From NCBI RefSeq assembly GCF_042492175.1, contig NZ_CP170453.1, positions 496,001 through 560,000 on the forward strand: 64,000 nucleotides of DNA, read 5' to 3'. The notes under the pieces were generated by a model. The model searched no databases. It saw nothing but the letters and a program-made list of their open reading frames with translations, and was not told where the DNA came from. A program made the translations under genes and the position numbers. Positions 32,057-40,746 of the stretch are shown piece after piece. How positions within the stretch are numbered: the first letter of the stretch is position 1; each line of letters opens with the position of its first letter. This stretch comes from CAJXSN01 sp947492235 (lineage in GTDB: Bacteria; Pseudomonadota; Alphaproteobacteria; Sphingomonadales; Sphingomonadaceae).

Positions 32057-33424
32057 ATGATCCGCAAGCACAGCTTTACCCGCCTTGCCCTGACAAGCGC
32101 GCTCGCCACAGTGGCCCTCGCGGGTTGCACCGCAGCCGGCGGCAAGCGAGCGGATACATCGGCCAGCGATGCACGGGTTGCGATTGCCCAAGGCAAATCG
32201 GCCTCCGCGGTTGCCAATGCAGAAGCTGCCGTGGCTCAGGAAGCGCGAAATGCGACCTACCGCGCAATGCTCGGCGCAGCCTATCTCGACGCCGGCCGCT
32301 TCGCCTCGGCAGCGACCAGCTTTCAGGACGCGATTTCGCTCGGCGACACTTCGCCCCGCACCGCGCTTGGCTATTCCCTCGCGCTGATCGGCAAGGGTGA
32401 TCGCACCGCAGCTCTGGGCGTGCTGTCGGACTGGCGCGACGATATCCCGGCCGCTGATCGCGGCCTTGCGCTGGCATTGGCAGGCGATCCCGATCGCGGT
32501 GTCCATGTTCTCGCCAACGCCCTGCGCGGCGGCCAGAACAACGCCAAGGTTCGCCAGAATCTGGCCTATGCTTACGCCCTGCAGGGCAATTGGCGTGCTG
32601 CCCGCGTAATGGCCGCAGAGGACGTTCCCGGCGATATGCTGGAAAAACGCCTGTCCGACTGGGCGCGCACCGCCACCGATGGCGCGCATCAGGAACGGGT
32701 TGCCGGTCTGCTGAATGTGCCTGTGACCCGCGATCCCGGCCAGCCCGCCGCACTCGCGCTGAATATCGCTCCGGGTGAAGAGCAGCGCTTCGCAGAAGCC
32801 GCCGCAATGGCCCCGGCAGTGCCTGCACAGGCTACTCCGGCACCGACCGGTTTCGTTGCGCAGTCTTCGCCGCGTGAATTGCCGCCGCTGACCGACATTC
32901 CCGCACCGCGCGCTGTTCCGCAGGTGGCCGATGTGGCTCCGGCGGTAGCGCCGCCGGCAGACTTCGAAGAGGCCTTCGCCGCTCCGGCTCCGCAAGGTGC
33001 CACGGTTGCGCAAGTCGCCACGAACGCTCTCAAATTCGTCTCTAACCCGGTCGTCCAGACGATGCCGGTGCGTAATGGTGCCAAGCCCGAAACGCGCAGC
33101 ATCGCCTCCAGCGCAGCCGTTTCGCGCAGCGATGGCAGCCATCTGGTCCAGCTGGGCAGCTTCGGTTCCGAAGCCGGTGCAAAGCGCGCCTGGGGCATTT
33201 ACGCCAAGCGCTATTCGCAGCTTTCCGACCACCAGATGGTCATCACCAAGGCTGTGGTGCGCGGGAAGACCTATTTCCGCGTCTCGGCTGCCGGTTTCGA
33301 TAACAGCAGCGCGCGTTCCATGTGCTCTTCTGTGAAGACCCGCGGTCAGGGCTGCATCACCTGGGCCAGGAATGCGCCTCTGCCCGGTGCCGTGGAAACC
33401 GGCGTTCGCATGGCCAGCCGCTAA
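32057..33424 (+). CDS. TPR-repeat lipoprotein with C-terminal SPOR domain
   Basis: 455 residues. A lipoprotein signal peptide ends in the lipobox LAGC (Cys near residue 24). TPR-like helices span about 40-215 (NATYRAMLGAAYLDAGRFAS, KVRQNLAYAYALQGNWRAAR). A Pro/Ala-rich linker leads to a SPOR domain at about 365-440 (HLVQLGSFGSEAGAKRAW, TYFRVSAAGFDNSSARSMC). Probably a septal peptidoglycan-binding lipoprotein. Third gene of the ParA-RHH unit, 49 bp after the RHH gene, followed by a terminator. Same design as the divergent gene at 29261. Confidence 0.87.
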   Translation: MIRKHSFTRLALTSALATVALAGCTAAGGKRADTSASDARVAIAQGKSASAVANAEAAVAQEARNATYRAMLGAAYLDAGRFASAATSFQDAISLGDTSPRTALGYSLALIGKGDRTAALGVLSDWRDDIPAADRGLALALAGDPDRGVHVLANALRGGQNNAKVRQNLAYAYALQGNWRAARVMAAEDVPGDMLEKRLSDWARTATDGAHQERVAGLLNVPVTRDPGQPAALALNIAPGEEQRFAEAAAMAPAVPAQATPAPTGFVAQSSPRELPPLTDIPAPRAVPQVADVAPAVAPPADFEEAFAAPAPQGATVAQVATNALKFVSNPVVQTMPVRNGAKPETRSIASSAAVSRSDGSHLVQLGSFGSEAGAKRAWGIYAKRYSQLSDHQMVITKAVVRGKTYFRVSAAGFDNSSARSMCSSVKTRGQGCITWARNAPLPGAVETGVRMASR

Positions 33425-33465
33425 GGCAGCAACAGATCATCTAAAGCGGATCACTCCCGCACCAT

Positions 33466-33502
33466 GCCCCTTCCGGTCCACATGCCGGGAGGGGCTTTTT
33501 TG
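33466..33502 (+). terminator. Rho-independent terminator of the ParA-RHH-SPOR unit
   Basis: GCCCCTTCCGG / CCGGGAGGGGC with one mismatch and a short loop, then TTTTTT. Confidence 0.88.
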
Positions 33503-33522
33503 TCTGGGCGGAGCGGCGCGGC

Positions 33523-33861
33523 CTAGAGCCTGCTGAGATCCTGCCGGTCGACCGGCTTGTCCGACAATTGCTTGCAGACATGCTCGAACACGGAGATGTG
33601 CAGCGGCTCCACGAACTCCACGCCGTTAACTTGGTTGTCCCACCACCGCACTATCGCGGGGATCGGGCCGAATGTGCCCAGCCGGAGAGTAATTTCTGTG
33701 CCCTGCTTCATGGTGCCGAAACGGTCATAAAAACGGCAGCCCGATTGCGAGAGATCGGTGATCCAGACATCGCGCGCAACACCGGAACCACGGCGGTATT
33801 TGCCCTGAACGCCGACGGTGGCGCGTTCTGCACGGGGTTTGTGGCCTTCATCCGCCGACAT
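33523..33861 (-). CDS. PilZ-domain protein, candidate c-di-GMP receptor
   Basis: 112 residues, a single PilZ domain. The second c-di-GMP motif is visible as DLSQSGCRF (D-x-S-x-x-G), and a basic stretch KYRRGSG precedes it where RxxxR is expected; the first motif is not a perfect RxxxR. The barrel ends with IVRWWDNQVNGVEFVEPL. PilZ proteins couple c-di-GMP to motility or polysaccharide output. Its start overlaps the end of the upstream pyrC-like gene by 14 bp. Confidence 0.85.
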   Translation of the reverse strand: MSADEGHKPRAERATVGVQGKYRRGSGVARDVWITDLSQSGCRFYDRFGTMKQGTEITLRLGTFGPIPAIVRWWDNQVNGVEFVEPLHISVFEHVCKQLSDKPVDRQDLSRL

Positions 33862-35080
33862 GCACGCCGCCTTTCCACAATGCTGTTACCCGCCCCTGCA
33901 CCGGCTGGCCGTCGAACGGGGTGTTCCCGGCCGCTGCCTGCATGCGGGCGCTACTCACTATCCATGGCTTATCGGGATCGACCAAAGCAATATCGGCTTC
34001 GGTGCCGGGTGCCAGGGACCCCGCATTTATCCCTAAGAGCCGCGCCGGAGCAGCGCAGAGCAAGTCGGCCAGCCGCGCGTGGTCGATCACGCCGTCACGC
34101 ACCAGTGTCAGCGACAGGGCGAGCAGGGTTTCCGCGCCTGCCATACCGGGCTCGGCATCGGCGAAGGGCAGGCGCTTGTCCTCCACCCCGCGCGGATCGT
34201 GACCGCTGGAAATAACGTCGATCGTCCCGTCGGCAATCGCCTCGCGGACCGCCTGCCGGTCTGCTTCGCTGCGCAAAGGCGGCGACAGGCGGGCGAAGGT
34301 GCGAAAGCCGCCGGTTTCCAGATCGGACAACATGAAATGCGCCGGTGTAACGCCAGCAGTGACGGCCACCCCCCGTGCCTTGGCCGAGCGCACCAGATTG
34401 AGCGCGGCGCGTGTGGTGACTTGCCGGAAATGCAGCTGTGCACCGGCCATCTCGGCCAGCGCGATATCGCGGGCCACGGCCAAAGCTTCTGCTTCGGGGG
34501 GCGCGCTCGGCAGCCCCATCCGGGTGGCCATCTCGCCCGCCGTGGCCGCAGCATTCCCGGCCAGCGCGGCATCCTCTGCATGGGCAACCACCACCAGATC
34601 GAGCATGGCGGCATATTGCAGCACGCGCAGCATCGTTCCGCTATCGGCAATCCAGCGGCGGCCTGTCGCAATGCCGCGCGCACCCGCCGCCTGCATCAGG
34701 CCCAGTTCAGCCAGTTGTTCACCATCCAGAGCGCGCGTTGCAGCGGCCAGCGGATGCACCCAAAGATCCGGCTTCCCGCTCTTGGCAATATAGCTGACCC
34801 GGCTCGGCAGATCGAGCGGCGGCGACTGGTCGGGCATCAGCGCCGCGCGGGTGATCCCGCCAAAATGAAACGCCGGTTTGTCGATGGTGAAGACGCCGAA
34901 ATCGACGAGGCCGGGCAGCACCAGTCTGCCCCTAGCGTCGACGGTTTCATCACTGCTTTCCGCAGCAACATCGCCCACCGCGACAAGTGCGCCATCGGCG
35001 CAGCGCAGCGAACCATCGACCACGCCGCCGGGCGTGACCAATTGTGCATTGGTGATCGTAAGAGCGCGCTGCTGTTTCAT
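33848..35080 (-). CDS. pyrC: Dihydroorotase-like protein, probably inactive (PyrX/PyrC' type)
   Basis: 410 residues of the amidohydrolase superfamily. The zinc HxH motif expected in LVDxHxH is replaced: LPGLVDFGVFTIDKPAFHFGG. Later His/Asp ligands are also poorly conserved, though VVAHAED, ISSGHDPRGVEDKRLPFADA and GINAGSLAPGTEADIALVD remain. In Pseudomonas a similar pseudo-DHOase (PyrX, also called PyrC') is needed to assemble active aspartate transcarbamoylase. The gene lies 10 bp after pyrB, which supports that role. An active pyrC should be elsewhere in the genome. The start is ATG at 35080. Confidence 0.87.
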   Translation of the reverse strand: MKQQRALTITNAQLVTPGGVVDGSLRCADGALVAVGDVAAESSDETVDARGRLVLPGLVDFGVFTIDKPAFHFGGITRAALMPDQSPPLDLPSRVSYIAKSGKPDLWVHPLAAATRALDGEQLAELGLMQAAGARGIATGRRWIADSGTMLRVLQYAAMLDLVVVAHAEDAALAGNAAATAGEMATRMGLPSAPPEAEALAVARDIALAEMAGAQLHFRQVTTRAALNLVRSAKARGVAVTAGVTPAHFMLSDLETGGFRTFARLSPPLRSEADRQAVREAIADGTIDVISSGHDPRGVEDKRLPFADAEPGMAGAETLLALSLTLVRDGVIDHARLADLLCAAPARLLGINAGSLAPGTEADIALVDPDKPWIVSSARMQAAAGNTPFDGQPVQGRVTALWKGGVHVGG

Positions 35081-35090
35081 TCCCGCGCCC

Positions 35091-36149
35091 TCACACCCAC
35101 TGGCCCTTGCCGAGCTCGCCCGACCAGCCATCAATCCCGCGCGCCCGCCGGGTCAGAATATCCAGACAAGCCATGCGAATGGCGACGCCCATTTCCACCT
35201 GCCGGGTGATGATCGACCGGTCGAGCCGGTCGGCCACATCGCTGTCGATCTCCACACCCCGGTTCATCGGGCCGGGATGCATCACCAGCGCGTCGGGCGC
35301 AGCGCGGTCCAGCCGGTCTGCCGTCAGGCCGTAAAGGTGATGATATTCGCGCGCGGAGGGGATGAATTGCCCCGCCATCCGCTCGCTCTGCAGACGCAGC
35401 ATCATCACCACATCGCTGCCCGCGAGCGCCGCATCGAAATCATGAAACGGTTCGGCCCCCATCCGCTCGATCGCGGCAGGCATCAGCGCCGGCGGAGCGC
35501 AGACGCGCACGCTGGCCCCCATCGCCTGCAGGCACAGTATATTGGAGCGCGCGACCCGGCTGTGCAGGATATCGCCGCAGATCGTGACGGTCAGGCCGGT
35601 AAAGTCCTCCGCCCCCTCGCCGCGTTCTTCCAGCGCGTGACGCAGCGCCAATGCATCCAGCAGGGCCTGCGTCGGGTGTTCATGGCTGCCATCGCCTGCG
35701 TTCAGCACCGGGCAGTCCACCTTGCTGGCGATCAGGTCCACTGCGCCGCTGCTGCGATGGCGGATCACGATGGCATCGGCGCGCATCGCATTGAGCGTGA
35801 TCGCCGTGTCGATTAGCGTTTCGCCCTTCTTCGTGCTGGAGGTCGCGGCGTGCATATTGACCACATCCGCACCCAGCCGTTTGCCCGCAATTTCAAAGCT
35901 CAGCAGCGTGCGCGTGGAGTTCTCGAAAAACGCATTGATGATGGTCAGGCCAGAAAGGTGCTCCGCCCGCTTGTTCGCGCTGCGGTTCAGTTCCACCCAT
36001 TGTTCGGCTTCGTCCAGCAGATAGAGGATTTCGTGCCGTTCCAGTTGGGCAATGCCGGTCAGATCGCGGTGCGGGAATGCATGGCCGCCCGCCGGATAGC
36101 GGCTGCCTCCGCCCCCGGCCCCGCCTGCTGAAGATGCTGCCGATGTCAT
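35091..36149 (-). CDS. pyrB: Aspartate carbamoyltransferase catalytic subunit
   Basis: 352 residues, with an N-terminal extension of about 25 Gly/Ser/Ala-rich residues beyond the usual 310-330. Carbamoyl-phosphate site FFENSTRTLLSFE and the K loop SSTKKGETLIDT are intact. HRSSGAV, DGSHEHPTQALLD and the C-terminal HPGPMNRGVEID complete the active site. First committed step of pyrimidine synthesis. The start at 36149 is ATG; an upstream in-frame extension is not supported by conservation. It probably forms a complex with the following pseudo-dihydroorotase. Confidence 0.95.
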   Translation of the reverse strand: MTSAASSAGGAGGGGSRYPAGGHAFPHRDLTGIAQLERHEILYLLDEAEQWVELNRSANKRAEHLSGLTIINAFFENSTRTLLSFEIAGKRLGADVVNMHAATSSTKKGETLIDTAITLNAMRADAIVIRHRSSGAVDLIASKVDCPVLNAGDGSHEHPTQALLDALALRHALEERGEGAEDFTGLTVTICGDILHSRVARSNILCLQAMGASVRVCAPPALMPAAIERMGAEPFHDFDAALAGSDVVMMLRLQSERMAGQFIPSAREYHHLYGLTADRLDRAAPDALVMHPGPMNRGVEIDSDVADRLDRSIITRQVEMGVAIRMACLDILTRRARGIDGWSGELGKGQWV

Positions 36150-36260
36150 TAAGCCCACGCCTCTAGTCGAGCCCCGTGGGGCGCTCAAGGGGAAAGCGGT
36201 GGCATGACGGCCCCGTGCCACCTATGTCGGTTTCAGAAGGATAACCCGCAAAGGACACGC

Positions 36261-38135
36261 ATGGCATTCGCAAAATCGGTTTGGCGCCTGCTGAGGGGCA
36301 TCAAGGACGCGCTGGTCCTGATCTTCATGCTGCTGTTTTTCATGGCGCTTTACGCTGTGCTCACGTCCCGCCCCTCGCCCGCACAGGTGCGCGAAGGTGC
36401 GCTGCTGCTGGAGCTGAATGGCTATGTGGTGGAAGAACGCGCGGTCATCGATCCCATCGACGCGCTGATTTCGGGCGAAGCGCCGGTGGGCGAATACGAT
36501 GTGCAGGATCTGGTCCATGCGATCGACAGCGCAGTCGATGATGACCGGATTGGTGCGGTTGTGCTCGATCTGTCGGGCTTCCTTGGCGCAGGTCAGGCCC
36601 ATTTGCAGGACATCGGCGCGGCGCTCGACCGGGTGCGCGCGGCGGAAAAGCCGGTGCTGGCCTATGCCGTGGGTTATGCCGATGACGGGATGATGCTCGC
36701 TGCCCATGCCAGCGAAGTGTGGCTCGACCCGCTGGGCGGCGCGATTATCGCCGGGCCGGGCGGGGAACGGCTGTATTATGCCGGGCTGCTGGAACAGCTG
36801 AACATCAACGCCCGCGTCTACCGCGTCGGCACCTACAAATCGGCCGTCGAGCCCTATCTCGAAAGCGCCATGTCAGAACCCGCGCGCGAAAACTACACGG
36901 CGCTCTATGGCGCTCTGTGGGAAGAATGGCAGGCCAATGTGAAGAAGGCCCGCCCCGATACCGATATCGCCACGGTCACTTCCGATCCGGCAGGCTGGAT
37001 TGAAAGCGCGTCCGGCGATCTGGCCACCGCCGCCCTGGAAGCAGGGCTGGTCGACAAGCTGGGCAGCTATGTCGAATTCGGTGACCGGGTCGCAGAAATC
37101 GTCGGCGAGGATTCCTACGGCTCCTACCCCGGCAGCTATGCCTATACCGAGCTGGAGCCATGGCTGGCCGACAATGTGCCCGACACATCGGGCAGCGCCA
37201 TCGGCGTGGTTACCATCGCGGGCGAGATTGTTGACGGTGATGCCGGCCCCGGGCTTGCCGGCGGAGACCGGATCGCAGCGCTGATCGACGACGCGCTCGA
37301 CACCGATCTGGCCGGGCTGATCGTGCGGGTGGATTCGCCGGGCGGATCGGTTCTGGCCAGCGAACTGATCCGTGAAGCGATAGAGCGGCATTCCGAGGCG
37401 GGCATTCCGGTGGCGGTCAGCATGGCCAATGTCGCGGCCAGCGGCGGATACTGGGTGGCGACACCCGCTGACCGTATCTTCGCCGAACCGGAAAGCATCA
37501 CCGGCTCCATCGGGATTTTCGCCGTCATCCCGACCTTCGAGGATCTGGCTGCCGAATACGGCGTCAATTCGGACGGTGTGCGCACCACGCCCCTGTCGGG
37601 CCAGCCCGACCTGATCGGCGGCTTCACACCCGAAGTGGACGCCATCCTGCAAAGCTCCATCGCCGATGGATATTCCGATTTTCTGGAGCGGGTGTCCGCC
37701 TCGCGCAACCTGACCACCGAGCAAGTCGACCGCATCGCGCAAGGGCGCGTGTGGGACGGTGGCACTGCACGCCAGATCGGTCTGGTCGATCAATATGGCG
37801 GACTGGACGCGGCCGCCGAATGGGTCGCAGCCAAGGCCGGTGTCGCCGAAGATGGCTGGCACCTGACCTATCTGGGCGAAAGCGATGCGACCTATGACAC
37901 TGTATTGCGCTCGCTGATAACGCCGGATGCTGCGCGGGTTCCTTCGCAGGACGTCTTCGCGCTGATGTCCAACCGCCAGAGCCGCACCATCGCGCGGCTG
38001 CAAGACGACGCCCGCCGCCTGCTGACCACACGGGGAATGCAGGCCTATTGCCTCGAATGCCCGGCGCCGGTGCAGCGATCCGCCAAGGCTTCCGAAGCGA
38101 GCCTGCTGGAGCGTTTCTTCAAACTGCTCGACTAA
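36261..38135 (+). CDS. sppA: Signal peptide peptidase SppA, 67-kDa type
   Basis: 624-residue membrane-bound serine peptidase that degrades cleaved signal peptides. One N-terminal membrane anchor (ALVLIFMLLFFMALYAVLTS, about 17-36). Two tandem SppA domains follow. The catalytic Lys193 is in RVGTYKSAVEPYLES of the first domain and the nucleophile Ser394 in VAASGGYWVA of the second, as in E. coli SppA, where the dyad is shared across domains. The ATG at 36261 follows AAAGGAC. It is divergent from pyrB. Confidence 0.95.
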   Translation: MAFAKSVWRLLRGIKDALVLIFMLLFFMALYAVLTSRPSPAQVREGALLLELNGYVVEERAVIDPIDALISGEAPVGEYDVQDLVHAIDSAVDDDRIGAVVLDLSGFLGAGQAHLQDIGAALDRVRAAEKPVLAYAVGYADDGMMLAAHASEVWLDPLGGAIIAGPGGERLYYAGLLEQLNINARVYRVGTYKSAVEPYLESAMSEPARENYTALYGALWEEWQANVKKARPDTDIATVTSDPAGWIESASGDLATAALEAGLVDKLGSYVEFGDRVAEIVGEDSYGSYPGSYAYTELEPWLADNVPDTSGSAIGVVTIAGEIVDGDAGPGLAGGDRIAALIDDALDTDLAGLIVRVDSPGGSVLASELIREAIERHSEAGIPVAVSMANVAASGGYWVATPADRIFAEPESITGSIGIFAVIPTFEDLAAEYGVNSDGVRTTPLSGQPDLIGGFTPEVDAILQSSIADGYSDFLERVSASRNLTTEQVDRIAQGRVWDGGTARQIGLVDQYGGLDAAAEWVAAKAGVAEDGWHLTYLGESDATYDTVLRSLITPDAARVPSQDVFALMSNRQSRTIARLQDDARRLLTTRGMQAYCLECPAPVQRSAKASEASLLERFFKLLD

Positions 38136-38208
38136 CCCGCTTGCCTTCCCGCCGCCCAGGTGGCAAAGGCGCGGCCCTTCGTAAGGTGTGCCGCGCAGGC
38201 CGCCATAC

Positions 38209-38283
38209 GGGCGCGTAGCTCAGTGGTAGAGCACACCCTTCACACGGGTGGGGTCGCAAGTTCAATCCTTGCCGCGCCCACCA
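38209..38283 (+). tRNA. tRNA-Val (anticodon CAC)
   Basis: 75 nt with encoded CCA. Acceptor arms GGGCGCG and CGCGCCC. The anticodon stem CACCC/GGGTG encloses TTCACAC, giving CAC. D-arm TAGCTCAGTGGTAGAGCA and T-loop TTCAATC are typical. Confidence 0.97.
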
Positions 38284-38341
38284 TAAATGCCCGTGGCTTG
38301 AAAGAGTCGGCATTCGCGCATCCGCGCGCAGATCGCCGCGC

Positions 38342-39772
38342 TCAGCTGGCCTGATCGAAGCCTATGCGAGGCACGGCTTCCCATTTCGTATCATTGCGCC
38401 AGAAGCTACGGATGCCGCGCAGGCGGTAGATCAGATTCATCTGGCGGAAGCCGAAATTCTCCAGCAGGGCAGCTTCGCCGATCCGGTAGAGATCGCGGGC
38501 GCTCTGGAGCCGCCTCAACTGGATTTCTTCAAGCACAAGGCTGCCAAAGCTGAGCCCCGTTCCGAACAGCACCGTCACGCCGAGAAAGGCCAGCGCCATC
38601 ATCGGATCGAGAATGCCGAGCAGGACTGCAGCAGGCACGACCAGATAGCCGATGACCTCCGCGGGCGGACCGATAATGTCCTCCAGTATCAGTTGCGGCA
38701 TCCCGATCATGCCGATGCGGCCATAGCGCGGATTGAAGATCATCCGGCGATGCCTTTGCAATGTCTCGAGCGCACCCTGCTGCCAGCGCGAGCGCTGTCC
38801 CTTGATCCCGGCAAGGTTAACCGGTGCCTCTGTCCAGCAGACGATGTCGGGCACGAATTTGATCGCGTAGTCGCGCTTCTGCTCAAGCATGTACCGGTGC
38901 ATGCGCACGACCAGCTCGAGGTCTTCGCCGACGGTATCGTGGCGATACCCGCCGATTTCGATCAGCACATCGCGCCGGAACATCCCGAAAGCACCGGAAA
39001 TCAGCAACAGCGTGTCGGTATGCGCATTGGCAACGCGGCTCGAAAGAAAGGCGCGCAAGTATTCGACAACTTGAAAGCGAGGGACCAATTTCTTGTCCAC
39101 GCCGATCTTGCGCAGCGCGCCTCCTTCGATTTCGCAGCCATTGGCGATCCTGATGGTCCCGCCCACGGCAATCAGACGCCCGTCATCATGCATGAAAGGC
39201 TCGGCCGCGCGCAACAGTCCGTCTCTCTCGATGATGGAATCCGCGTCGATCACGCAGACCAGCGGAGTGCGCGCAAAGCCGATCCCGGCATTGGCCGCAT
39301 CGGCTTTCCGGCCATTTTCCTTGTCGACCACAAAGAGATTTGGAAAGCGGCGGGAACGGTATGTGCCGAGGATTTTAGTCGTTTGAAGTTCCGCAATCTG
39401 CTCGCGCTCATAGGGCTCCATTTCGAAGCCCCGGATCAGCGCGCCCAGCGTATCGTCTTTCGAACCGTCATTGACGACGATCACCTCGTGATGCGGATAT
39501 TCGAGCGCCAGAAGCGCCTTCACGCTGTCGACGATCGACAGCTCCTCGTTAAACGCTGGCGCAATCACCGACACCGGAAATGCCAGGTCGCCATAGCGGT
39601 TCCACAGCTCGACCGCATTGCGCCCCGGCTTTGTGCGCGTGGCGAATACCCAGCCCGCGACGATGAGCTGCAACAGGCTGATCCCGTTGCGGGCCGCGAC
39701 CACCAGAAAGCAGCCAAAAGCCAGAAACAGAACGGCATTAGCGGCCGCCAGTTGAAGGTCCGCCCAGGTCAT
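38342..39772 (-). CDS. Processive family 2 glycosyltransferase (cellulose/hyaluronan-synthase-like)
   Basis: 476 residues with two N-terminal helices and several C-terminal ones. GT2 active-site motifs are complete: NDGSKDD (Asp102), DADS (Asp176, Asp178), ED (Glu283-Asp284 in GEDLELVVRM) and QxxRW (Gln326, Arg329, Trp330). QxxRW marks a processive polysaccharide synthase. It is the last gene of an operon whose ORFs overlap (ATGA with the HEAT gene). E. coli YaiP and phage-N4 receptor partner NfrB are similar GT2-plus-outer-membrane systems. The sugar polymer is unknown. Confidence 0.92.
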   Translation of the reverse strand: MTWADLQLAAANAVLFLAFGCFLVVAARNGISLLQLIVAGWVFATRTKPGRNAVELWNRYGDLAFPVSVIAPAFNEELSIVDSVKALLALEYPHHEVIVVNDGSKDDTLGALIRGFEMEPYEREQIAELQTTKILGTYRSRRFPNLFVVDKENGRKADAANAGIGFARTPLVCVIDADSIIERDGLLRAAEPFMHDDGRLIAVGGTIRIANGCEIEGGALRKIGVDKKLVPRFQVVEYLRAFLSSRVANAHTDTLLLISGAFGMFRRDVLIEIGGYRHDTVGEDLELVVRMHRYMLEQKRDYAIKFVPDIVCWTEAPVNLAGIKGQRSRWQQGALETLQRHRRMIFNPRYGRIGMIGMPQLILEDIIGPPAEVIGYLVVPAAVLLGILDPMMALAFLGVTVLFGTGLSFGSLVLEEIQLRRLQSARDLYRIGEAALLENFGFRQMNLIYRLRGIRSFWRNDTKWEAVPRIGFDQAS

Positions 39773-40746
39773 GCGCGAAGCCTCGGCTGCTCGTGATCGG
39801 GCCATTGCTCTTCGAGCACTTCCAGCGCGTGCTCTGCCCGCAGGCGAACCCAGAAGGCCTCATCCTCCAGCAAGAGCCGCAAATGCGGGATCGCGCCGTG
39901 CAAACCCAGAGCCGCACAGCAATTGACCGCCTGAATGCGCACGAATTCCACCGGGTCGCGCAAGCGCTCGAGCACCCAGGGCTCCACAGTTGGCACGCCA
40001 AGCTGCCCTGCGGCCCGCAGCGCGGCGCTTCTCAGCTCGGCATGGTTCATCCGGCTCGCCTTCCTGAGGAGCGGAAGCACGTCCGGGTCTTCAGACCAGC
40101 CGAGTGCATCAATGATCAGGGCGCGGTGGTCATGAGAAATATCGTCTTCAAGCAAGAGCGCCAATTCTTCGGAGTAGTGCGGCGCGGATGCCCGGAACAG
40201 CGCCTTGTCCAACCGGTTGATCTTGCGCTCGAACATGCCGAGGATACGGATTGTCTCGCGCGGCGGCGGCAGGGCATGGACGGCAGCCAGTGCAAAGGCC
40301 GCTTCCAGCCGGACCGCCTTGTTGCGGTCGCGCGCAAATATCTCCCGCAACCGGGCGATGCAGGCCTCGCTACCGAATTGTTGAAGCAGACGGATCGCGT
40401 CGATCCGGCGGGCCGATCGCCAGCTTTCCGATTTCCGCAATGTGGCTCTCAGCAGCCCGTCGAGCTCGGCCATCTGCATCAGCCGGTGGCGCTCTCCGCC
40501 ACGCAGCAGCAGATGGATATGGCTGACAGCCTCCAGTTTGAGCTCGTCGCTCCACTTTGCGGGCGCTTCGTTATCCGCCTGCCCGGAGACCCTGCGCATA
40601 TAGCTTCGCGTGATCGCGGTAAGTTTGTCTTTCTCGGCCCGTTTGCACCGCTCCTGATACCACCGGCGCAGCAACAGGATGGCGAAGGCAACCAGCATCA
40701 CCAACGCCACCATCGCGGAAACAAAAAAGACGAACTGCGCCCCCAC
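39769..40746 (-). CDS. Membrane-anchored HEAT-repeat protein
   Basis: 325 residues. One N-terminal membrane helix (VFFVSAMVALVMLVAFAILLL, about 6-27). The rest is helical repeats with HEAT/PBS-lyase-like signatures: SARRIDAIRLLQQFGSEACI, KAVRLEAAFALAAVHALP, LRSAALRAAGQLGVPTVEPW, VRIQAVNCCAALGLHGAIPH and WVRLRAEHALEVLE. It starts at GTG sharing its G with the TAG stop of the upstream barrel gene and overlaps the glycosyltransferase gene downstream. HEAT proteins are scaffolds; here it may couple the synthase in the inner membrane to the barrel in the outer membrane. Confidence 0.85.
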   Translation of the reverse strand: MGAQFVFFVSAMVALVMLVAFAILLLRRWYQERCKRAEKDKLTAITRSYMRRVSGQADNEAPAKWSDELKLEAVSHIHLLLRGGERHRLMQMAELDGLLRATLRKSESWRSARRIDAIRLLQQFGSEACIARLREIFARDRNKAVRLEAAFALAAVHALPPPRETIRILGMFERKINRLDKALFRASAPHYSEELALLLEDDISHDHRALIIDALGWSEDPDVLPLLRKASRMNHAELRSAALRAAGQLGVPTVEPWVLERLRDPVEFVRIQAVNCCAALGLHGAIPHLRLLLEDEAFWVRLRAEHALEVLEEQWPDHEQPRLRA

